From Pseudocitrobacter corydidari (lineage in GTDB: Bacteria; Pseudomonadota; Gammaproteobacteria; Enterobacterales; Enterobacteriaceae), in contig NZ_CP087880.1 in NCBI RefSeq assembly GCF_021172065.1, forward strand, positions 4,812,583 to 4,876,582: a stretch of 64,000 bases of DNA, given 5' to 3'. Of the stretch, positions 26,095 to 36,017 are shown one piece after another. The position numbers were made by a program, and so were the translations under genes. A model generated the notes under the pieces. The model saw only the letters and a program-made list of their open reading frames with translations. It was not told where the DNA came from and did not search any database. Position 1 is the first letter of the stretch. Each line of letters begins with the position of its first letter.

Positions 26095-26625
26095 GTGATT
26101 GATGACGATGGCTACCGCCCAAATGTTGGTATTGTAATTTGCAACCGTCAGGGCCAGGTCATGTGGGCTCGGCGCTATGGTCAGCACTCCTGGCAATTCC
26201 CGCAGGGCGGGATAAATCCGGGAGAAACCGCAGAGCAGGCGATGTATCGGGAACTGTTTGAAGAAGTAGGATTAAGCCGCAAGGATGTGCGGATCCTCGC
26301 TTCAACCCGAAACTGGTTGCGTTACAAGTTGCCGAAACGTTTGGTGCGTTGGGACACAAAGCCGGTTTGTATCGGCCAGAAGCAGAAGTGGTTTCTCTTG
26401 CAGTTGATTGGCAATGACGCAGATATCAATATGCAAACCAGCAGCACGCCGGAGTTCGATGGCTGGCGCTGGGTGAGTTACTGGTATCCGGTGCGTCAGG
26501 TCGTCTCGTTTAAGCGTGATGTATACCGCCGGGTGATGAAAGAGTTCGCCAGTGTTGTGATGGCGCTTGCGGAAAGCAACTCCAGGCCGCAAAGCGCGCC
26601 AGCTTATCGACGTAAAAGAGGTTAA
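26095..26625 (+). CDS. rppH: RNA pyrophosphohydrolase
   Basis: Nudix hydrolase that removes pyrophosphate from mRNA 5' ends and so triggers RNase E decay. The 176 residues start at GTG 26095, as in E. coli, with GAGGT upstream. The Nudix box is GGINPGETAEQAMYRELFEEVGL (about 38-60), with REXXEE glutamates intact. The C-terminus is basic (YRRKRG). It is the first gene of rppH-ptsP, 12 bp apart. Confidence 0.97.
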   Translation: MIDDDGYRPNVGIVICNRQGQVMWARRYGQHSWQFPQGGINPGETAEQAMYRELFEEVGLSRKDVRILASTRNWLRYKLPKRLVRWDTKPVCIGQKQKWFLLQLIGNDADINMQTSSTPEFDGWRWVSYWYPVRQVVSFKRDVYRRVMKEFASVVMALAESNSRPQSAPAYRRKRG

Positions 26626-26637
26626 GCCACGCACATT

Positions 26638-28884
26638 ATGCTCACTCGCTTACGCGAAATAGTCGAGAAGGTTGCCAGTGCGCCGCGTTTGAACGAGGCG
26701 CTGGATATCCTGGTTACGGATATCTGCCTGGCGATGGAAACCGAGGTGTGCTCGGTTTACCTGGCCGACCACGACCGACGCAGCTATTACCTGATGGCGA
26801 CGCGCGGCTTAAAAAAACCGCGCGGTCGTACGGTCACGCTCGCCTTCGATGAAGGCATCGTCGGCCTGGTGGGCCGACTGGCCGAACCTATCAACCTGGC
26901 CGACGCGCAAAAACACCCCAGTTTTAAATATATTCCTTCCGTAAAAGAAGAGCGTTTCCGCGCCTTCCTTGGCGTGCCGATTATTCAGCGGAGACAGCTG
27001 CTTGGCGTGCTGGTGGTTCAGCAGCGCGAGCTGCGTCAGTACGATGAAAGCGAAGAGTCTTTCCTGGTCACCCTCGCGACGCAAATGGCGGCGATACTTT
27101 CCCAATCGCAGCTGACTGCGCTGTTTGGTCAGTATCGCCAGACGCGCATTCGCGCGCTTCCGGCGTCGTCCGGGGTGGCGATTGCCGAAGGCTGGATGGA
27201 TGCCACGCTGCCATTAATGGAGCAGGTATACGAAGCCTCGACGCTCGACACCGCGCAAGAGCGCGAACGCCTGACCGGCGCGCTGGAAGAAGCGGCCAAT
27301 GAGTTCCGCCGCTACAGCAAGCGTTATGCCGCCGGAGCGCAGAAAGAAACGGCGGCGATTTTCGACCTTTACTCGCACCTGCTTTCCGATGCCAGCCTGC
27401 GTCGGGCGCTGTTTGCCGAAGTGGATAAAGGCTCGGTTGCTGAGTGGGCGGTCAAAAAAGTTATTGAGAAGTTTGCCGAACAGTTTGCAGCGCTGAGTGA
27501 CGGCTATCTGAAAGAGCGTGCGGGCGACCTGCGCACGCTGGGCCAGCGTCTGCTGTTCCATCTCGACGATACCATTCAGGGGGCAAATGCCTGGCCGGAA
27601 CGTTTCGTGCTGGTGGCGGATGAACTCTCGGCTACCACGCTTGCGGAAGTACCGCAGGACAGACTGGTAGGCGTGGTGGTTCGCGACGGCGCGGCAAACT
27701 CGCATGCGGCGATCATGGTGCGTGCACTCGGCATTCCCACCGTCATGGGCGCGGATATCCAGCCATCGGTGCTGCATGGTCGCAACCTGGTGGTGGATGG
27801 CTATCGCGGTGAATTGCTGGTTGACCCTGAACCGATCCTGATTCAGGAATATCAACGCCTTATCAGCGAAGAGCATGAGCTCAGCCGCATCGCCGAAGAT
27901 GATGTGGAACGCCCGGCGCAGCTTAAAAGCGGCGAACGGGTAAAAGTTATGCTCAACGCGGGCCTTAGCCCGGAGCATGAAGAGAAGCAGGGGCGGCGCA
28001 TTGACGGCATTGGCCTCTATCGCACCGAAATCCCGTTTATGCTGCAAAGCGGCTTCCCGTCGGAAGAAGAGCAGGTTGCGCAGTATCAGGGCATGTTGCA
28101 GATGTTCAACGACAAACCGGTGACCTTGCGTACGCTTGATGTCGGTGCGGATAAACAACTGCCCTACATGCCCATCAGCGAAGAAAACCCGTGCCTGGGC
28201 TGGCGTGGGATCCGCATTACGCTCGATCAGCCGGAGATCTTCCTGATCCAGGTGCGCGCCATGCTGCGTGCCAACGCCGCGACCGGTAACCTTAGTATTT
28301 TGCTGCCCATGGTCACCAGCCTTGAAGAGGTTGATGAAGCGCGTCGTCTGATTGATCGCGCCGGACGTGAAGTGGAAGAGATGATCGGCTACGCGATCCC
28401 GAAACCGCGTATCGGCATCATGCTTGAAGTGCCGTCGATGGTCTTTATGCTGCCGCATCTGGCTAATCGCATCGACTTTATCTCCGTCGGCACTAACGAT
28501 CTTACCCAGTACATTCTGGCGGTGGATCGTAACAATACGCGGGTGGCGAACATCTACGATAGTCTGCATCCGGCCATGCTGCGCGTGCTGTCGATGGTAG
28601 TGCAGGAAGCGGAGCGCTACGATATCGATCTTCGCCTGTGTGGTGAAATGGCGGGCGACCCGATGTGCGTGACGATACTGGTTGGGCTCGGTTTCCGGCA
28701 TTTATCGATGAATGGCCGCTCAGTGGCACGTGTGAAGTATTTGCTTCGAAACGTTGAACTTGAAGAGGCTCAAACGCTGGCCCAGCGTAGCCTGGAAGCG
28801 CAGCTCACCACTGAAGTACGCCATCAGGTGGCGGCGTTTATGGAGCGACGCGGGCTGGGTGGGTTGATTCGCGGGGGGCGGTAA
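26638..28884 (+). CDS. ptsP: Nitrogen-PTS enzyme I (EI-Ntr)
   Basis: Phosphotransferase that passes phosphate from PEP to NPr (PtsO) in the regulatory nitrogen PTS. The 748 residues match E. coli in length: an N-terminal GAF domain (1-165), then the EI-type phospho-histidine domain with His356 (DGAANSHAAIM), and a C-terminal PEP-binding barrel (LYRTEIPFM, GTNDLTQY, CGEMAGDP). The GAF domain senses glutamine in E. coli. Translated in tandem with rppH. Confidence 0.97.
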   Translation: MLTRLREIVEKVASAPRLNEALDILVTDICLAMETEVCSVYLADHDRRSYYLMATRGLKKPRGRTVTLAFDEGIVGLVGRLAEPINLADAQKHPSFKYIPSVKEERFRAFLGVPIIQRRQLLGVLVVQQRELRQYDESEESFLVTLATQMAAILSQSQLTALFGQYRQTRIRALPASSGVAIAEGWMDATLPLMEQVYEASTLDTAQERERLTGALEEAANEFRRYSKRYAAGAQKETAAIFDLYSHLLSDASLRRALFAEVDKGSVAEWAVKKVIEKFAEQFAALSDGYLKERAGDLRTLGQRLLFHLDDTIQGANAWPERFVLVADELSATTLAEVPQDRLVGVVVRDGAANSHAAIMVRALGIPTVMGADIQPSVLHGRNLVVDGYRGELLVDPEPILIQEYQRLISEEHELSRIAEDDVERPAQLKSGERVKVMLNAGLSPEHEEKQGRRIDGIGLYRTEIPFMLQSGFPSEEEQVAQYQGMLQMFNDKPVTLRTLDVGADKQLPYMPISEENPCLGWRGIRITLDQPEIFLIQVRAMLRANAATGNLSILLPMVTSLEEVDEARRLIDRAGREVEEMIGYAIPKPRIGIMLEVPSMVFMLPHLANRIDFISVGTNDLTQYILAVDRNNTRVANIYDSLHPAMLRVLSMVVQEAERYDIDLRLCGEMAGDPMCVTILVGLGFRHLSMNGRSVARVKYLLRNVELEEAQTLAQRSLEAQLTTEVRHQVAAFMERRGLGGLIRGGR

Positions 28885-29060
28885 ATCGGGTGATTGGGCA
28901 CGTTGATGCCCTCTCCCTATACACATCTTTTACATCTTCCCCGCATCCTCTCCTGCGAGCCTTGTGCTATCATTCTGCCCTTTGGCGCGTCCGTTTCACG
29001 TAGGCGCACATCTATACCGCTGACCACTTTCGGCGGAATAACAAGAACTTGTGGTGACAG

Positions 29061-29933
29061 ATGAATAGTGGGTATCTGCGTTTCCCGGAATTTGACCCGG
29101 TAATTTTTTCCATTGGACCGGTTTCGCTGCACTGGTACGGCGTGATGTATCTGGTCGGCTTCGTCTTCGCGATGTGGCTGGCGGGCCGTCGGGCGAATCG
29201 CCCTGGCAGTGGTTGGACGAAAAATGAAGTTGAAAATCTGCTGTATGCGGGCTTCCTCGGGGTATTCCTCGGTGGGCGTATCGGCTACGTATTGTTCTAT
29301 AACTTCGACCTGTTCCTGAATGACCCGCTCTATCTGTTCCGCGTCTGGGATGGTGGCATGTCCTTCCACGGCGGGCTGATTGGCGTGATTATCGTGATGA
29401 TCGTCTTCGCGAAACGCACCAAACGCACTTTCTTCCAGGTCTCTGACTTTATTGCTCCGCTGATCCCATTTGGTTTGGGCGCCGGGCGCCTGGGCAACTT
29501 TATCAACGGCGAACTGTGGGGCCGCGTCGACCCAGGCTTCAAGTACACCATGCTGTTCCCAAACTCGCGCGCAGAAGACCTGGCGCTGCTGCCATCGCAC
29601 CCTGAATGGCAATCGCTGTTTGATACTTACGGCTCGCTGCCGCGCCATATGTCTCAGCTGTATGAAATGGCGCTGGAAGGCGTGGTGCTGTTCCTGATCC
29701 TCAACTGGTTTATCCGCAAACCGCGCCCGGCGGGTTCGGTCTCCGGCCTGTTCCTGATAGGCTATGGCCTGTTCCGTATCATTGTTGAATTCTTCCGCCA
29801 GCCGGATCAGCAATTCACCGGCGCGTGGGTTCAGTACATCAGCATGGGGCAGATCCTTTCCATTCCGATGGTGCTTGCGGGTATCATTATGATGGTTTGG
29901 GCATTCCGCCGTCCGCAGCAACACGTCTCCTGA
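29061..29933 (+). CDS. lgt: Prolipoprotein diacylglyceryl transferase
   Basis: Inner-membrane enzyme that moves diacylglycerol from phosphatidylglycerol to the lipobox cysteine, the first step in lipoprotein maturation. The 290 residues (291 in E. coli) contain seven hydrophobic segments, the HGGLIG motif with the essential His, and the Lgt signature GLGAGRLGNFINGELWG. The 176-bp upstream gap holds the promoter. thyA begins 6 bp after its stop. Confidence 0.96.
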   Translation: MNSGYLRFPEFDPVIFSIGPVSLHWYGVMYLVGFVFAMWLAGRRANRPGSGWTKNEVENLLYAGFLGVFLGGRIGYVLFYNFDLFLNDPLYLFRVWDGGMSFHGGLIGVIIVMIVFAKRTKRTFFQVSDFIAPLIPFGLGAGRLGNFINGELWGRVDPGFKYTMLFPNSRAEDLALLPSHPEWQSLFDTYGSLPRHMSQLYEMALEGVVLFLILNWFIRKPRPAGSVSGLFLIGYGLFRIIVEFFRQPDQQFTGAWVQYISMGQILSIPMVLAGIIMMVWAFRRPQQHVS

Positions 29934-29939
29934 GGAATC

Positions 29940-30734
29940 ATGAAACAGTATCTTGAATTGATGCAGAAGGTGCTTGATGAAGGCACCCAGAAAAATGACC
30001 GTACCGGCACGGGCACGACCTCCATTTTTGGCCACCAGATGCGCTTTAACTTGCAGGATGGCTTCCCGCTGGTGACGACAAAACGTTGTCATTTACGCTC
30101 CATCATCCACGAACTGTTGTGGTTCCTGCAGGGCGACACCAACGTGGCGTATCTGCGTGAAAATAACGTCACTATCTGGGACGAGTGGGCTGATGAAAAC
30201 GGCGATTTAGGCCCGGTTTACGGTAAACAGTGGCGCGCCTGGCCTACGCCGGATGGCCGCCATATCGACCAGATCACCACGGTAATGAATCAGCTGAAAA
30301 ACGACCCAGATTCCCGCCGCATTATTGTGTCGGCGTGGAACGTGGGCGAGCTGGATAAAATGGCGCTGGCCCCATGCCATGCGTTCTTCCAGTTCTATGT
30401 TGCCGATGGCAAGCTCTCCTGCCAGCTCTATCAACGTTCCTGCGATGTGTTCCTCGGTCTGCCGTTTAACATCGCCAGCTATGCGCTGCTGGTGCATATG
30501 ATGGCGCAGCAGTGCGACCTGGAAGTGGGCGATTTTGTCTGGACGGGCGGCGATACGCACCTGTACAGCAACCATATGGAGCAGACTGCACTTCAGCTAA
30601 CTCGCGAACCGCGCGCCCTACCGAAACTGATTATTAAGCGTAAGCCGGAATCTATCTTTGATTACCGTTTCGAAGATTTCGAGATTGAAGGCTACGACCC
30701 GCATCCGGGTATTAAAGCGCCCGTTGCGATTTAA
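29940..30734 (+). CDS. thyA: Thymidylate synthase
   Basis: Makes dTMP from dUMP with methylene-tetrahydrofolate. The 264 residues equal E. coli ThyA and include the nucleophile Cys146 in LAPCHAFFQFYV, plus RSCDVFLGLPFNIASYA and the C-terminal APVAI. It is co-transcribed with lgt (6-bp gap, GAGGAATC ribosome site) and is followed by a strong terminator. Confidence 0.98.
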   Translation: MKQYLELMQKVLDEGTQKNDRTGTGTTSIFGHQMRFNLQDGFPLVTTKRCHLRSIIHELLWFLQGDTNVAYLRENNVTIWDEWADENGDLGPVYGKQWRAWPTPDGRHIDQITTVMNQLKNDPDSRRIIVSAWNVGELDKMALAPCHAFFQFYVADGKLSCQLYQRSCDVFLGLPFNIASYALLVHMMAQQCDLEVGDFVWTGGDTHLYSNHMEQTALQLTREPRALPKLIIKRKPESIFDYRFEDFEIEGYDPHPGIKAPVAI

Positions 30735-30746
30735 TCGCATCGTATG

Positions 30747-30779
30747 AAAAACCGGCACCTTCTGCGTGCCGGTTTTTTT
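30747..30779 (+). terminator. Terminator of lgt-thyA
   Basis: AAAACCGGCAC-CTTCTGC-GTGCCGGTTTTTTT is a near-perfect stem with a T-tract, 13 bp after the thyA stop. Confidence 0.92.
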
Positions 30780-30905
30780 ATGTCTGGAATTCGCCTTCCC
30801 ATTTTTTTGCAAGCCGCTGCAACCGCGTAAATTCACTGGAAAGCGCCTCGTAGAAATGCAATCTGCCTCTCGCAACGTATCTTCGGTTTTCCGATACTCC
30901 CCGCC

Positions 30906-31376
30906 ATGAACAAACAAACGGGTTACACCCTGATTGAAACATTGGTTGCGGTCTCGCTGGTTATCATCCTTAGCGCGGGCGGGCTATATGGCTGGCAAAG
31001 CTGGCAGCAGCAACAGCGGCTCTGGCAAACCGCGACGCAGCTGCGTGATTACCTGCTTTTTTTGCGTAATGACGCTAACTGGCATAACCGTGACCGAATG
31101 ATTAAAGCCCATTACGTTGATGCGCGATGGTGTCTGGTGGCGGATGACACCGTGACGGAAGGTTGTCCACTGGCTAATCCGCTGGTTTTTCTGCCGCCGT
31201 GGGCCGAGGTGCAACTGGCGGGCATCACACCTTCTCTGGGGTTTTTCGGGTTACGTAACACCGCGTGGGCCGGGAGTATTTCAGTTCAAAGCACTGCCGG
31301 ACACTGGGAAGTGATTCTCTCAAGCTTTGGACGAATACGGTTGTGTGAACGTGAAGGAGGCAACGAGTGCCAGTGA
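30906..31376 (+). CDS. ppdA: Prepilin-type pseudopilin PpdA
   Basis: GspH/FimT-like minor pseudopilin of 156 residues. The class-III signal is visible: MNKQTG-YTLIETLVAVSLVIILSAGGLYGW, cleaved after Gly6 by a prepilin peptidase, with Glu at +5 and one hydrophobic helix. First of four small overlapping genes (ppdA-ppdB-ygdB-ppdC) just upstream of recC. In related bacteria such genes help initiate type IV pili or DNA uptake; expression here is unknown. Confidence 0.93.
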   Translation: MNKQTGYTLIETLVAVSLVIILSAGGLYGWQSWQQQQRLWQTATQLRDYLLFLRNDANWHNRDRMIKAHYVDARWCLVADDTVTEGCPLANPLVFLPPWAEVQLAGITPSLGFFGLRNTAWAGSISVQSTAGHWEVILSSFGRIRLCEREGGNECQ

Positions 31377-31927
31377 TCATGCGCGGTTTTTCGCTGCCGG
31401 AAGTGCTGATTTCAATGGCTATCAGCAGCGTATTGCTGCTGGGGGCGTCGCGTTTTCTTCCCGCGTTACAGCGTGGCATTTTACAACAGACCCGTCAGCA
31501 GGCGCTGGAAGATGAGGTCTGGCAGCGGCTGTATACGGTGGCGAAGCATCTGCAACGCGCCGGCTACTGCAACGGTGAATGTCAGGGCGAGCCGCTGGAA
31601 CTTGCGCAGCAGGGGCGGTGCGTCATTATTCGCTGGGATGCTAACAGCGACGGCATCTGGCAGGTATCGCCGATGACCGATGCCGACAGTATTGGCTTTC
31701 GCCTGCAGAAGGGCGTGCTGGAAACCTTACGCGGCGCGTCGAGCTGCGAGGGAAAAGGGTGGGATAAAATGATCGACCCGGCGACGGTGACCATCACGCA
31801 GTTTCAGGTTACGCGGCAAAACAGCGCCGGGTTTCCACCGGAGTTAACGGTCGCGCTAAGTGCATCCTCTATCAATGGTGCGGGTAACGTCAATGCGCTG
31901 TATAGCGTGACGGGGTACAACCTGTGA
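31367..31927 (+). CDS. ppdB: Prepilin-type pseudopilin PpdB
   Basis: A 186-residue PulJ/PilW-like minor pseudopilin with a type IV leader (MPVIMRG-FSLPEVLISMAISSVLLL; Glu at +5). The GTG start at 31367 is chosen because AGGAGG ends six bases before it; ATG 31379 would also leave a usable leader. It overlaps the ppdA stop by 10 bp and the ygdB start by 4 bp. Confidence 0.9.
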   Translation: MPVIMRGFSLPEVLISMAISSVLLLGASRFLPALQRGILQQTRQQALEDEVWQRLYTVAKHLQRAGYCNGECQGEPLELAQQGRCVIIRWDANSDGIWQVSPMTDADSIGFRLQKGVLETLRGASSCEGKGWDKMIDPATVTITQFQVTRQNSAGFPPELTVALSASSINGAGNVNALYSVTGYNL

Positions 31928-32328
31928 ATCGCGAGCGGGGGGCATCGTCACTGGCGCTCGTTCTGTTACTGCTGGTGTTAGGCAGTTTGATGTTACAGGG
32001 GCTTAACCAGGCTCAGCGTCGGCAAGTGGCAATGGTCAATGATGAAACGCTGGCGCTGCGCGATACGGCGCGGGCGCACTCCGCACTTCAGTGGGGGAAA
32101 ATTTTATCGTGGCAGATAGCGATGAGTGTCCAGTGCCGGGCAAACAGCGACGGGGCTCGCGTGTGTCTGCGACAGCTTAACGGTGACGCCATACTGCTGA
32201 TGGCGGAGAGTAACGGCATTCAGCTTTGGCAATCCGGCACAAGGCAGGGTAACGGTATTGTGTTTTCGCCTCACGGCTGGAGCGATTTTTGCCCCTTACA
32301 GGAGAAAACGTTATGCCAGATGCCTTAG
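31924..32328 (+). CDS. ygdB: Small membrane/pseudopilin-associated protein YgdB
   Basis: A 134-residue protein (135 in E. coli), starting at GTG within the GTGA overlap with ppdB. One N-terminal hydrophobic helix (SSLALVLLLLVLGSLMLQGL) follows a short basic segment. It lacks a clear prepilin G-F-x-x-x-E site but resembles the PilX/GspK-side members of minor pilin sets (DUF2509). Role inferred only from its place in the ppd operon. Confidence 0.88.
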   Translation: MNRERGASSLALVLLLLVLGSLMLQGLNQAQRRQVAMVNDETLALRDTARAHSALQWGKILSWQIAMSVQCRANSDGARVCLRQLNGDAILLMAESNGIQLWQSGTRQGNGIVFSPHGWSDFCPLQEKTLCQMP

Positions 32329-32636
32329 CCAAAACGCGCGGCTTTAGCCTGCCGGAAGTGCTACTGGCGATGCTGCTGATGGTCAGCGTTGTTACGGCGT
32401 TGGGTGGATATTATCGTAGCCTGGCGTTGAGCAACCATCAGCTTAATCAGTATCGCCAGCTATGGCGCTATGCATGGTTGCAAACGCAGCGGCAGGCTCA
32501 TCCCGTGCCGGAAGGCTGGAGCAGCCAGCGCGTGCAGACAACAAGCCAACGTTGTGTCAGCATCAATGTTACTATTACTACCCCGCTGGGTAAGCAAGGT
32601 CATATGACGCGGCTGCATTGCCCCGTCAATCTGTAG
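32313..32636 (+). CDS. ppdC: Prepilin-type pseudopilin PpdC
   Basis: PulI/PilV-like minor pseudopilin of 107 residues from ATG 32313 (MPDALAKTRG-FSLPEVLLAMLLMVSVVTAL); AGGAG lies upstream. It overlaps ygdB by 16 bp and is followed by recC after 12 bp, so recC translation may depend on this operon. The C-terminal Cys (LHCPVNL) suggests a disulfide. Confidence 0.9.
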   Translation: MPDALAKTRGFSLPEVLLAMLLMVSVVTALGGYYRSLALSNHQLNQYRQLWRYAWLQTQRQAHPVPEGWSSQRVQTTSQRCVSINVTITTPLGKQGHMTRLHCPVNL

Positions 32637-32648
32637 TCAGGAGCGAAT

Positions 32649-35600
32649 ATGTTACGGGTCTACCACTCCAATCGTCTGGATGTGCTGGAAGCATTAATGG
32701 AGTTCATTGTTGAGCAACAGCGGCTCGATGACCCATTCGAGTCTGAAATGGTGCTGGTGCAAAGCACCGGGATGGCACAATGGCTACAGATGACCCTGTC
32801 GCAACGCTTTGGCATTGCGGCGAATATCGACTTTCCGCTTCCCGCCAGCTTTATCTGGGATATGTTCACCCGCGTGCTGCCGGATATTCCCGGCGAAAGC
32901 GCCTTCAACAAGCAGAGCATGAGCTGGAAGCTGATGACCCTGCTGCCGCAAATGCTGGAGGACGACGCTTTTACCCCGCTGCGCCACTATCTGCACGACG
33001 ATGCCGACAAGCGCAAACTGTTCCAGCTTGCCTCACGGGTGGCGGATCTCTACGACCAGTATCTGGTGTATCGTCCACAGTGGCTAACCGACTGGGAAAA
33101 CGACAAGCTGGTGGATGGCCTCGGTGAGGCGCAGCTCTGGCAGGCACCCCTGTGGAAAGCGCTGGTGGCGCACACCGAAGCGCTCGGTCAGCCGCTCTGG
33201 CACCGTGCCAATTTGTATCAGCGTTTTATCAATATCCTTGAACAAAGCGAGACGTGCCCGGAAGGCCTGCCATCGCGCGTGTTTATCTGCGGTATTTCGG
33301 CGCTGCCGCCGGTTTATCTCCACGCCTTACAGGCGCTGGGCAAGCATATTGATATCTACGTGCTGTTCACTAACCCTTGCCGTTACTACTGGGGCGATAT
33401 TCAGGACCCGGCGTTTCTGGCGCGTTTGCAGGCGCGCCAGCGTCGCCACTTCCGTGAAGAACGCGAGTTGCCGCTGTTTCGCGACGCCGACGCCGCGCCG
33501 GGTTTGTTTAACGACGACGGCGAGCAGAATGTCACCAACCCGATGCTGGCCTCCTGGGGCAAGCTGGGGCGCGATTATATTTACCTGCTTGCTGGTCTGG
33601 AGCATTATCAGGAGCTGGAAGCGTTTGTTGATATTGACCCGGATAACCTGCTGCACAACCTGCAACATGACGTTCTCGAATTAAAGAATTCCGCCATTGC
33701 CGGGCGCACGGCGCAAGAGTTTGCCCACAGCGGCGGCAAACGCGTATTGAAGCCTGACGATCGCAGCCTGACGGTTCACGTCTGCCACAGCCCGCAGCGC
33801 GAAGTGGAAATATTGCACGATCGCCTGCTGGCGATGCTGGAAGCAGACCCGACGCTGACGCCGCGCGATATCATTGTGATGGTCGCTGACATCGACAGCT
33901 ACAGCCCGTTTATTCAGGCGGTGTTTGGCAGCGCCACCGGCGAGCGCTATCTGCCGTATGCCATTTCCGACCGTCGCGCCCGTCAGGCGCATCCGGCGAT
34001 GCAGGCGTTTATCACGCTGCTCTCGCTGCCCGACAGCCGCTTTGTCAGCGAAGACGTGCTGGCGCTGCTGGACGTACCCGTGCTGGCCGCTCGTTTCAAC
34101 ATTGATGAAGAGGGGCTGCGCTACCTGCGCCAGTGGGTGAATGAGTCCGGTATTCGCTGGGGGCTTGATGACGATAACGTCCGCGAACTCGATCTTCCTG
34201 CCACCGGGCAACATACCTGGCGCTTTGGCCTGACGCGTATGCTGCTTGGCTACGCGATGGAAAGCCAGCAGGGCGAGTGGCAATCGGTCTTACCTTATGA
34301 TGAGTCCAGCGGTCTGATTGCCGAACTGGTGGGGCACCTGGCATCGTTATTAATGCAGCTTAACCACTGGCGGCAGGGCTTATCGCAGGATCGCCCGCTG
34401 GAAGAGTGGCTGCCGGTGTGTCGCGATATGCTCAACGACTTCTTCCTGCCGGATCAAGATACGGAAGCCGCACTGGCGCTGATTGAACAGCAGTGGCAGG
34501 CGATTATTGCGCAGGGAACGCAGTCTCAATACGAGGGCATGGTCCCGCTTTCACTGCTGCGCGACGAGCTGGCTTCCCGGCTCGATCAGGAGCGCATCAG
34601 CCAGCGCTTCCTGGCGGGGCCGGTGAACATCTGTACCCTGATGCCGATGCGTTCCATTCCGTTCAAAGTGGTGTGCCTGCTGGGCATGAACGATGGTGTG
34701 TATCCGCGCGCGCTACCGCCGCTGGGCTTCGATTTGATGAGCCAGAAACCGGTGCGCGGCGACCGCAGCCGTCGCGATGACGACCGCTATCTGTTCCTCG
34801 AAGCGCTGATGTCCGCCGGGCAGACGCTCTATATCAGCTACATTGGCCGTTCCATTCAGGACAACAGCGAACGTTACCCGTCGGTGCTGGTGCAGGAACT
34901 GCTGGATTACATCGGGCAAAGCCATTGCCTGGAAGGTGATGAAGCGCTGAACTGCGACGAGAGCGATAAGCGCGTGAAAGCGCATATCATGCACCAGCAT
35001 ACGCGCATGCCGTTTGATGCCGAGAACTTCACAGCCAATGAGCGGCAAAGCTACGCCCGCGAATGGCTCGCGGCGGCCAGCCAGCAAGGCGAGGCGCATT
35101 CGCCGTTTATTCAGCCCCTCGCGCCGCTCGATATCACGCATCTACCGCTGGAGCAGCTTCAGCGCTTCTGGCAGCACCCGGTGCGCGCCTTCTTCCAGAT
35201 GCGCTTACAGGTAAATTTCCGTTCCGAAGAGAGTGAAATCCCGGATACCGAACCGTTTACCCTGGAAGGGCTGACCCGCTATCAGCTCAATCAACAGCTA
35301 CTGAATACGCTGATTGAAGAGCAGGACGCCGGGCAGATGTATCGCCGCTATCGGGCGGCGGGCACGCTGCCTTACGGGCCATACGGAGAAATTGCCTGGG
35401 AAGTGCAGCGTCAGGAAATGGAGGCGCTGGCCACGCGCGTTATCGAGCTGCGCGAGCCTGCGCAAAGCATGGAGATCGACCTTGAGTGTGCTGGCGTTAA
35501 CATCACCGGCTGGCTGGCGCAAGTGCAGTCGAACGGATTGTTGCGCTGGCGCCCATCTTTGCTCAGCGTTTCACAGGGAATGCAACTTTGGCTGGAACAC

Positions 35601-36017
35601 CTTGTCTATTGTGCCAGTGGCGGATGCGGCGAGAGCCGTCTGCTGCTGCGCAAAGAGGGGGAGTGGCGCTTCCCTCCGCTGTCGGCTACGGAAGCGAGCG
35701 GCTATCTTGCCGAGCTGGTTGAAGGTTACCGACTCGGCATGACGCAGCCGCTACTGTTCCTGCCTGAAAGCGGTGGTGCCTGGCTGAAAGCCTGCTTCGA
35801 CGCCGAAAGCAACACGCTCCTGATGGACGACGAAACGCAGCAAAAAGCGCGAAGCAAGTTCCTTCAGGCGTATGAAGGGAATATGGTAGTCAGTGGCGAA
35901 GGCAGTGACTTATGGTATCAACGTCTGTGGCGCACGCTCGAAAATGAGCAATATGAAGCCATTATCGAACAGACGCAGCGCTACCTGTTGCCGGTTTTCC
36001 GTTATCACCAGTCATAA
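32649..36017 (+). CDS. recC: Exodeoxyribonuclease V subunit RecC
   Basis: The chi-recognition and strand-splitting subunit of RecBCD, 1122 residues, exactly the E. coli length. It has a helicase-like fold without functional Walker motifs (start MLRVYHSNRLDVLEALMEFIVEQQ) and a nuclease-like C-terminal part that channels the 3' strand. AGGAG precedes the ATG. In E. coli recC and ptrA-recB-recD are separate units in the same order as here. Confidence 0.97.
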   Translation: MLRVYHSNRLDVLEALMEFIVEQQRLDDPFESEMVLVQSTGMAQWLQMTLSQRFGIAANIDFPLPASFIWDMFTRVLPDIPGESAFNKQSMSWKLMTLLPQMLEDDAFTPLRHYLHDDADKRKLFQLASRVADLYDQYLVYRPQWLTDWENDKLVDGLGEAQLWQAPLWKALVAHTEALGQPLWHRANLYQRFINILEQSETCPEGLPSRVFICGISALPPVYLHALQALGKHIDIYVLFTNPCRYYWGDIQDPAFLARLQARQRRHFREERELPLFRDADAAPGLFNDDGEQNVTNPMLASWGKLGRDYIYLLAGLEHYQELEAFVDIDPDNLLHNLQHDVLELKNSAIAGRTAQEFAHSGGKRVLKPDDRSLTVHVCHSPQREVEILHDRLLAMLEADPTLTPRDIIVMVADIDSYSPFIQAVFGSATGERYLPYAISDRRARQAHPAMQAFITLLSLPDSRFVSEDVLALLDVPVLAARFNIDEEGLRYLRQWVNESGIRWGLDDDNVRELDLPATGQHTWRFGLTRMLLGYAMESQQGEWQSVLPYDESSGLIAELVGHLASLLMQLNHWRQGLSQDRPLEEWLPVCRDMLNDFFLPDQDTEAALALIEQQWQAIIAQGTQSQYEGMVPLSLLRDELASRLDQERISQRFLAGPVNICTLMPMRSIPFKVVCLLGMNDGVYPRALPPLGFDLMSQKPVRGDRSRRDDDRYLFLEALMSAGQTLYISYIGRSIQDNSERYPSVLVQELLDYIGQSHCLEGDEALNCDESDKRVKAHIMHQHTRMPFDAENFTANERQSYAREWLAAASQQGEAHSPFIQPLAPLDITHLPLEQLQRFWQHPVRAFFQMRLQVNFRSEESEIPDTEPFTLEGLTRYQLNQQLLNTLIEEQDAGQMYRRYRAAGTLPYGPYGEIAWEVQRQEMEALATRVIELREPAQSMEIDLECAGVNITGWLAQVQSNGLLRWRPSLLSVSQGMQLWLEHLVYCASGGCGESRLLLRKEGEWRFPPLSATEASGYLAELVEGYRLGMTQPLLFLPESGGAWLKACFDAESNTLLMDDETQQKARSKFLQAYEGNMVVSGEGSDLWYQRLWRTLENEQYEAIIEQTQRYLLPVFRYHQS

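Noticed and set aside
27005..27020. Chi sites (GCTGGTGG) scattered in the window, some near recBCD
   Set aside because: They are frequent in enterobacterial coding DNA; no cluster or orientation bias could be judged by eye.
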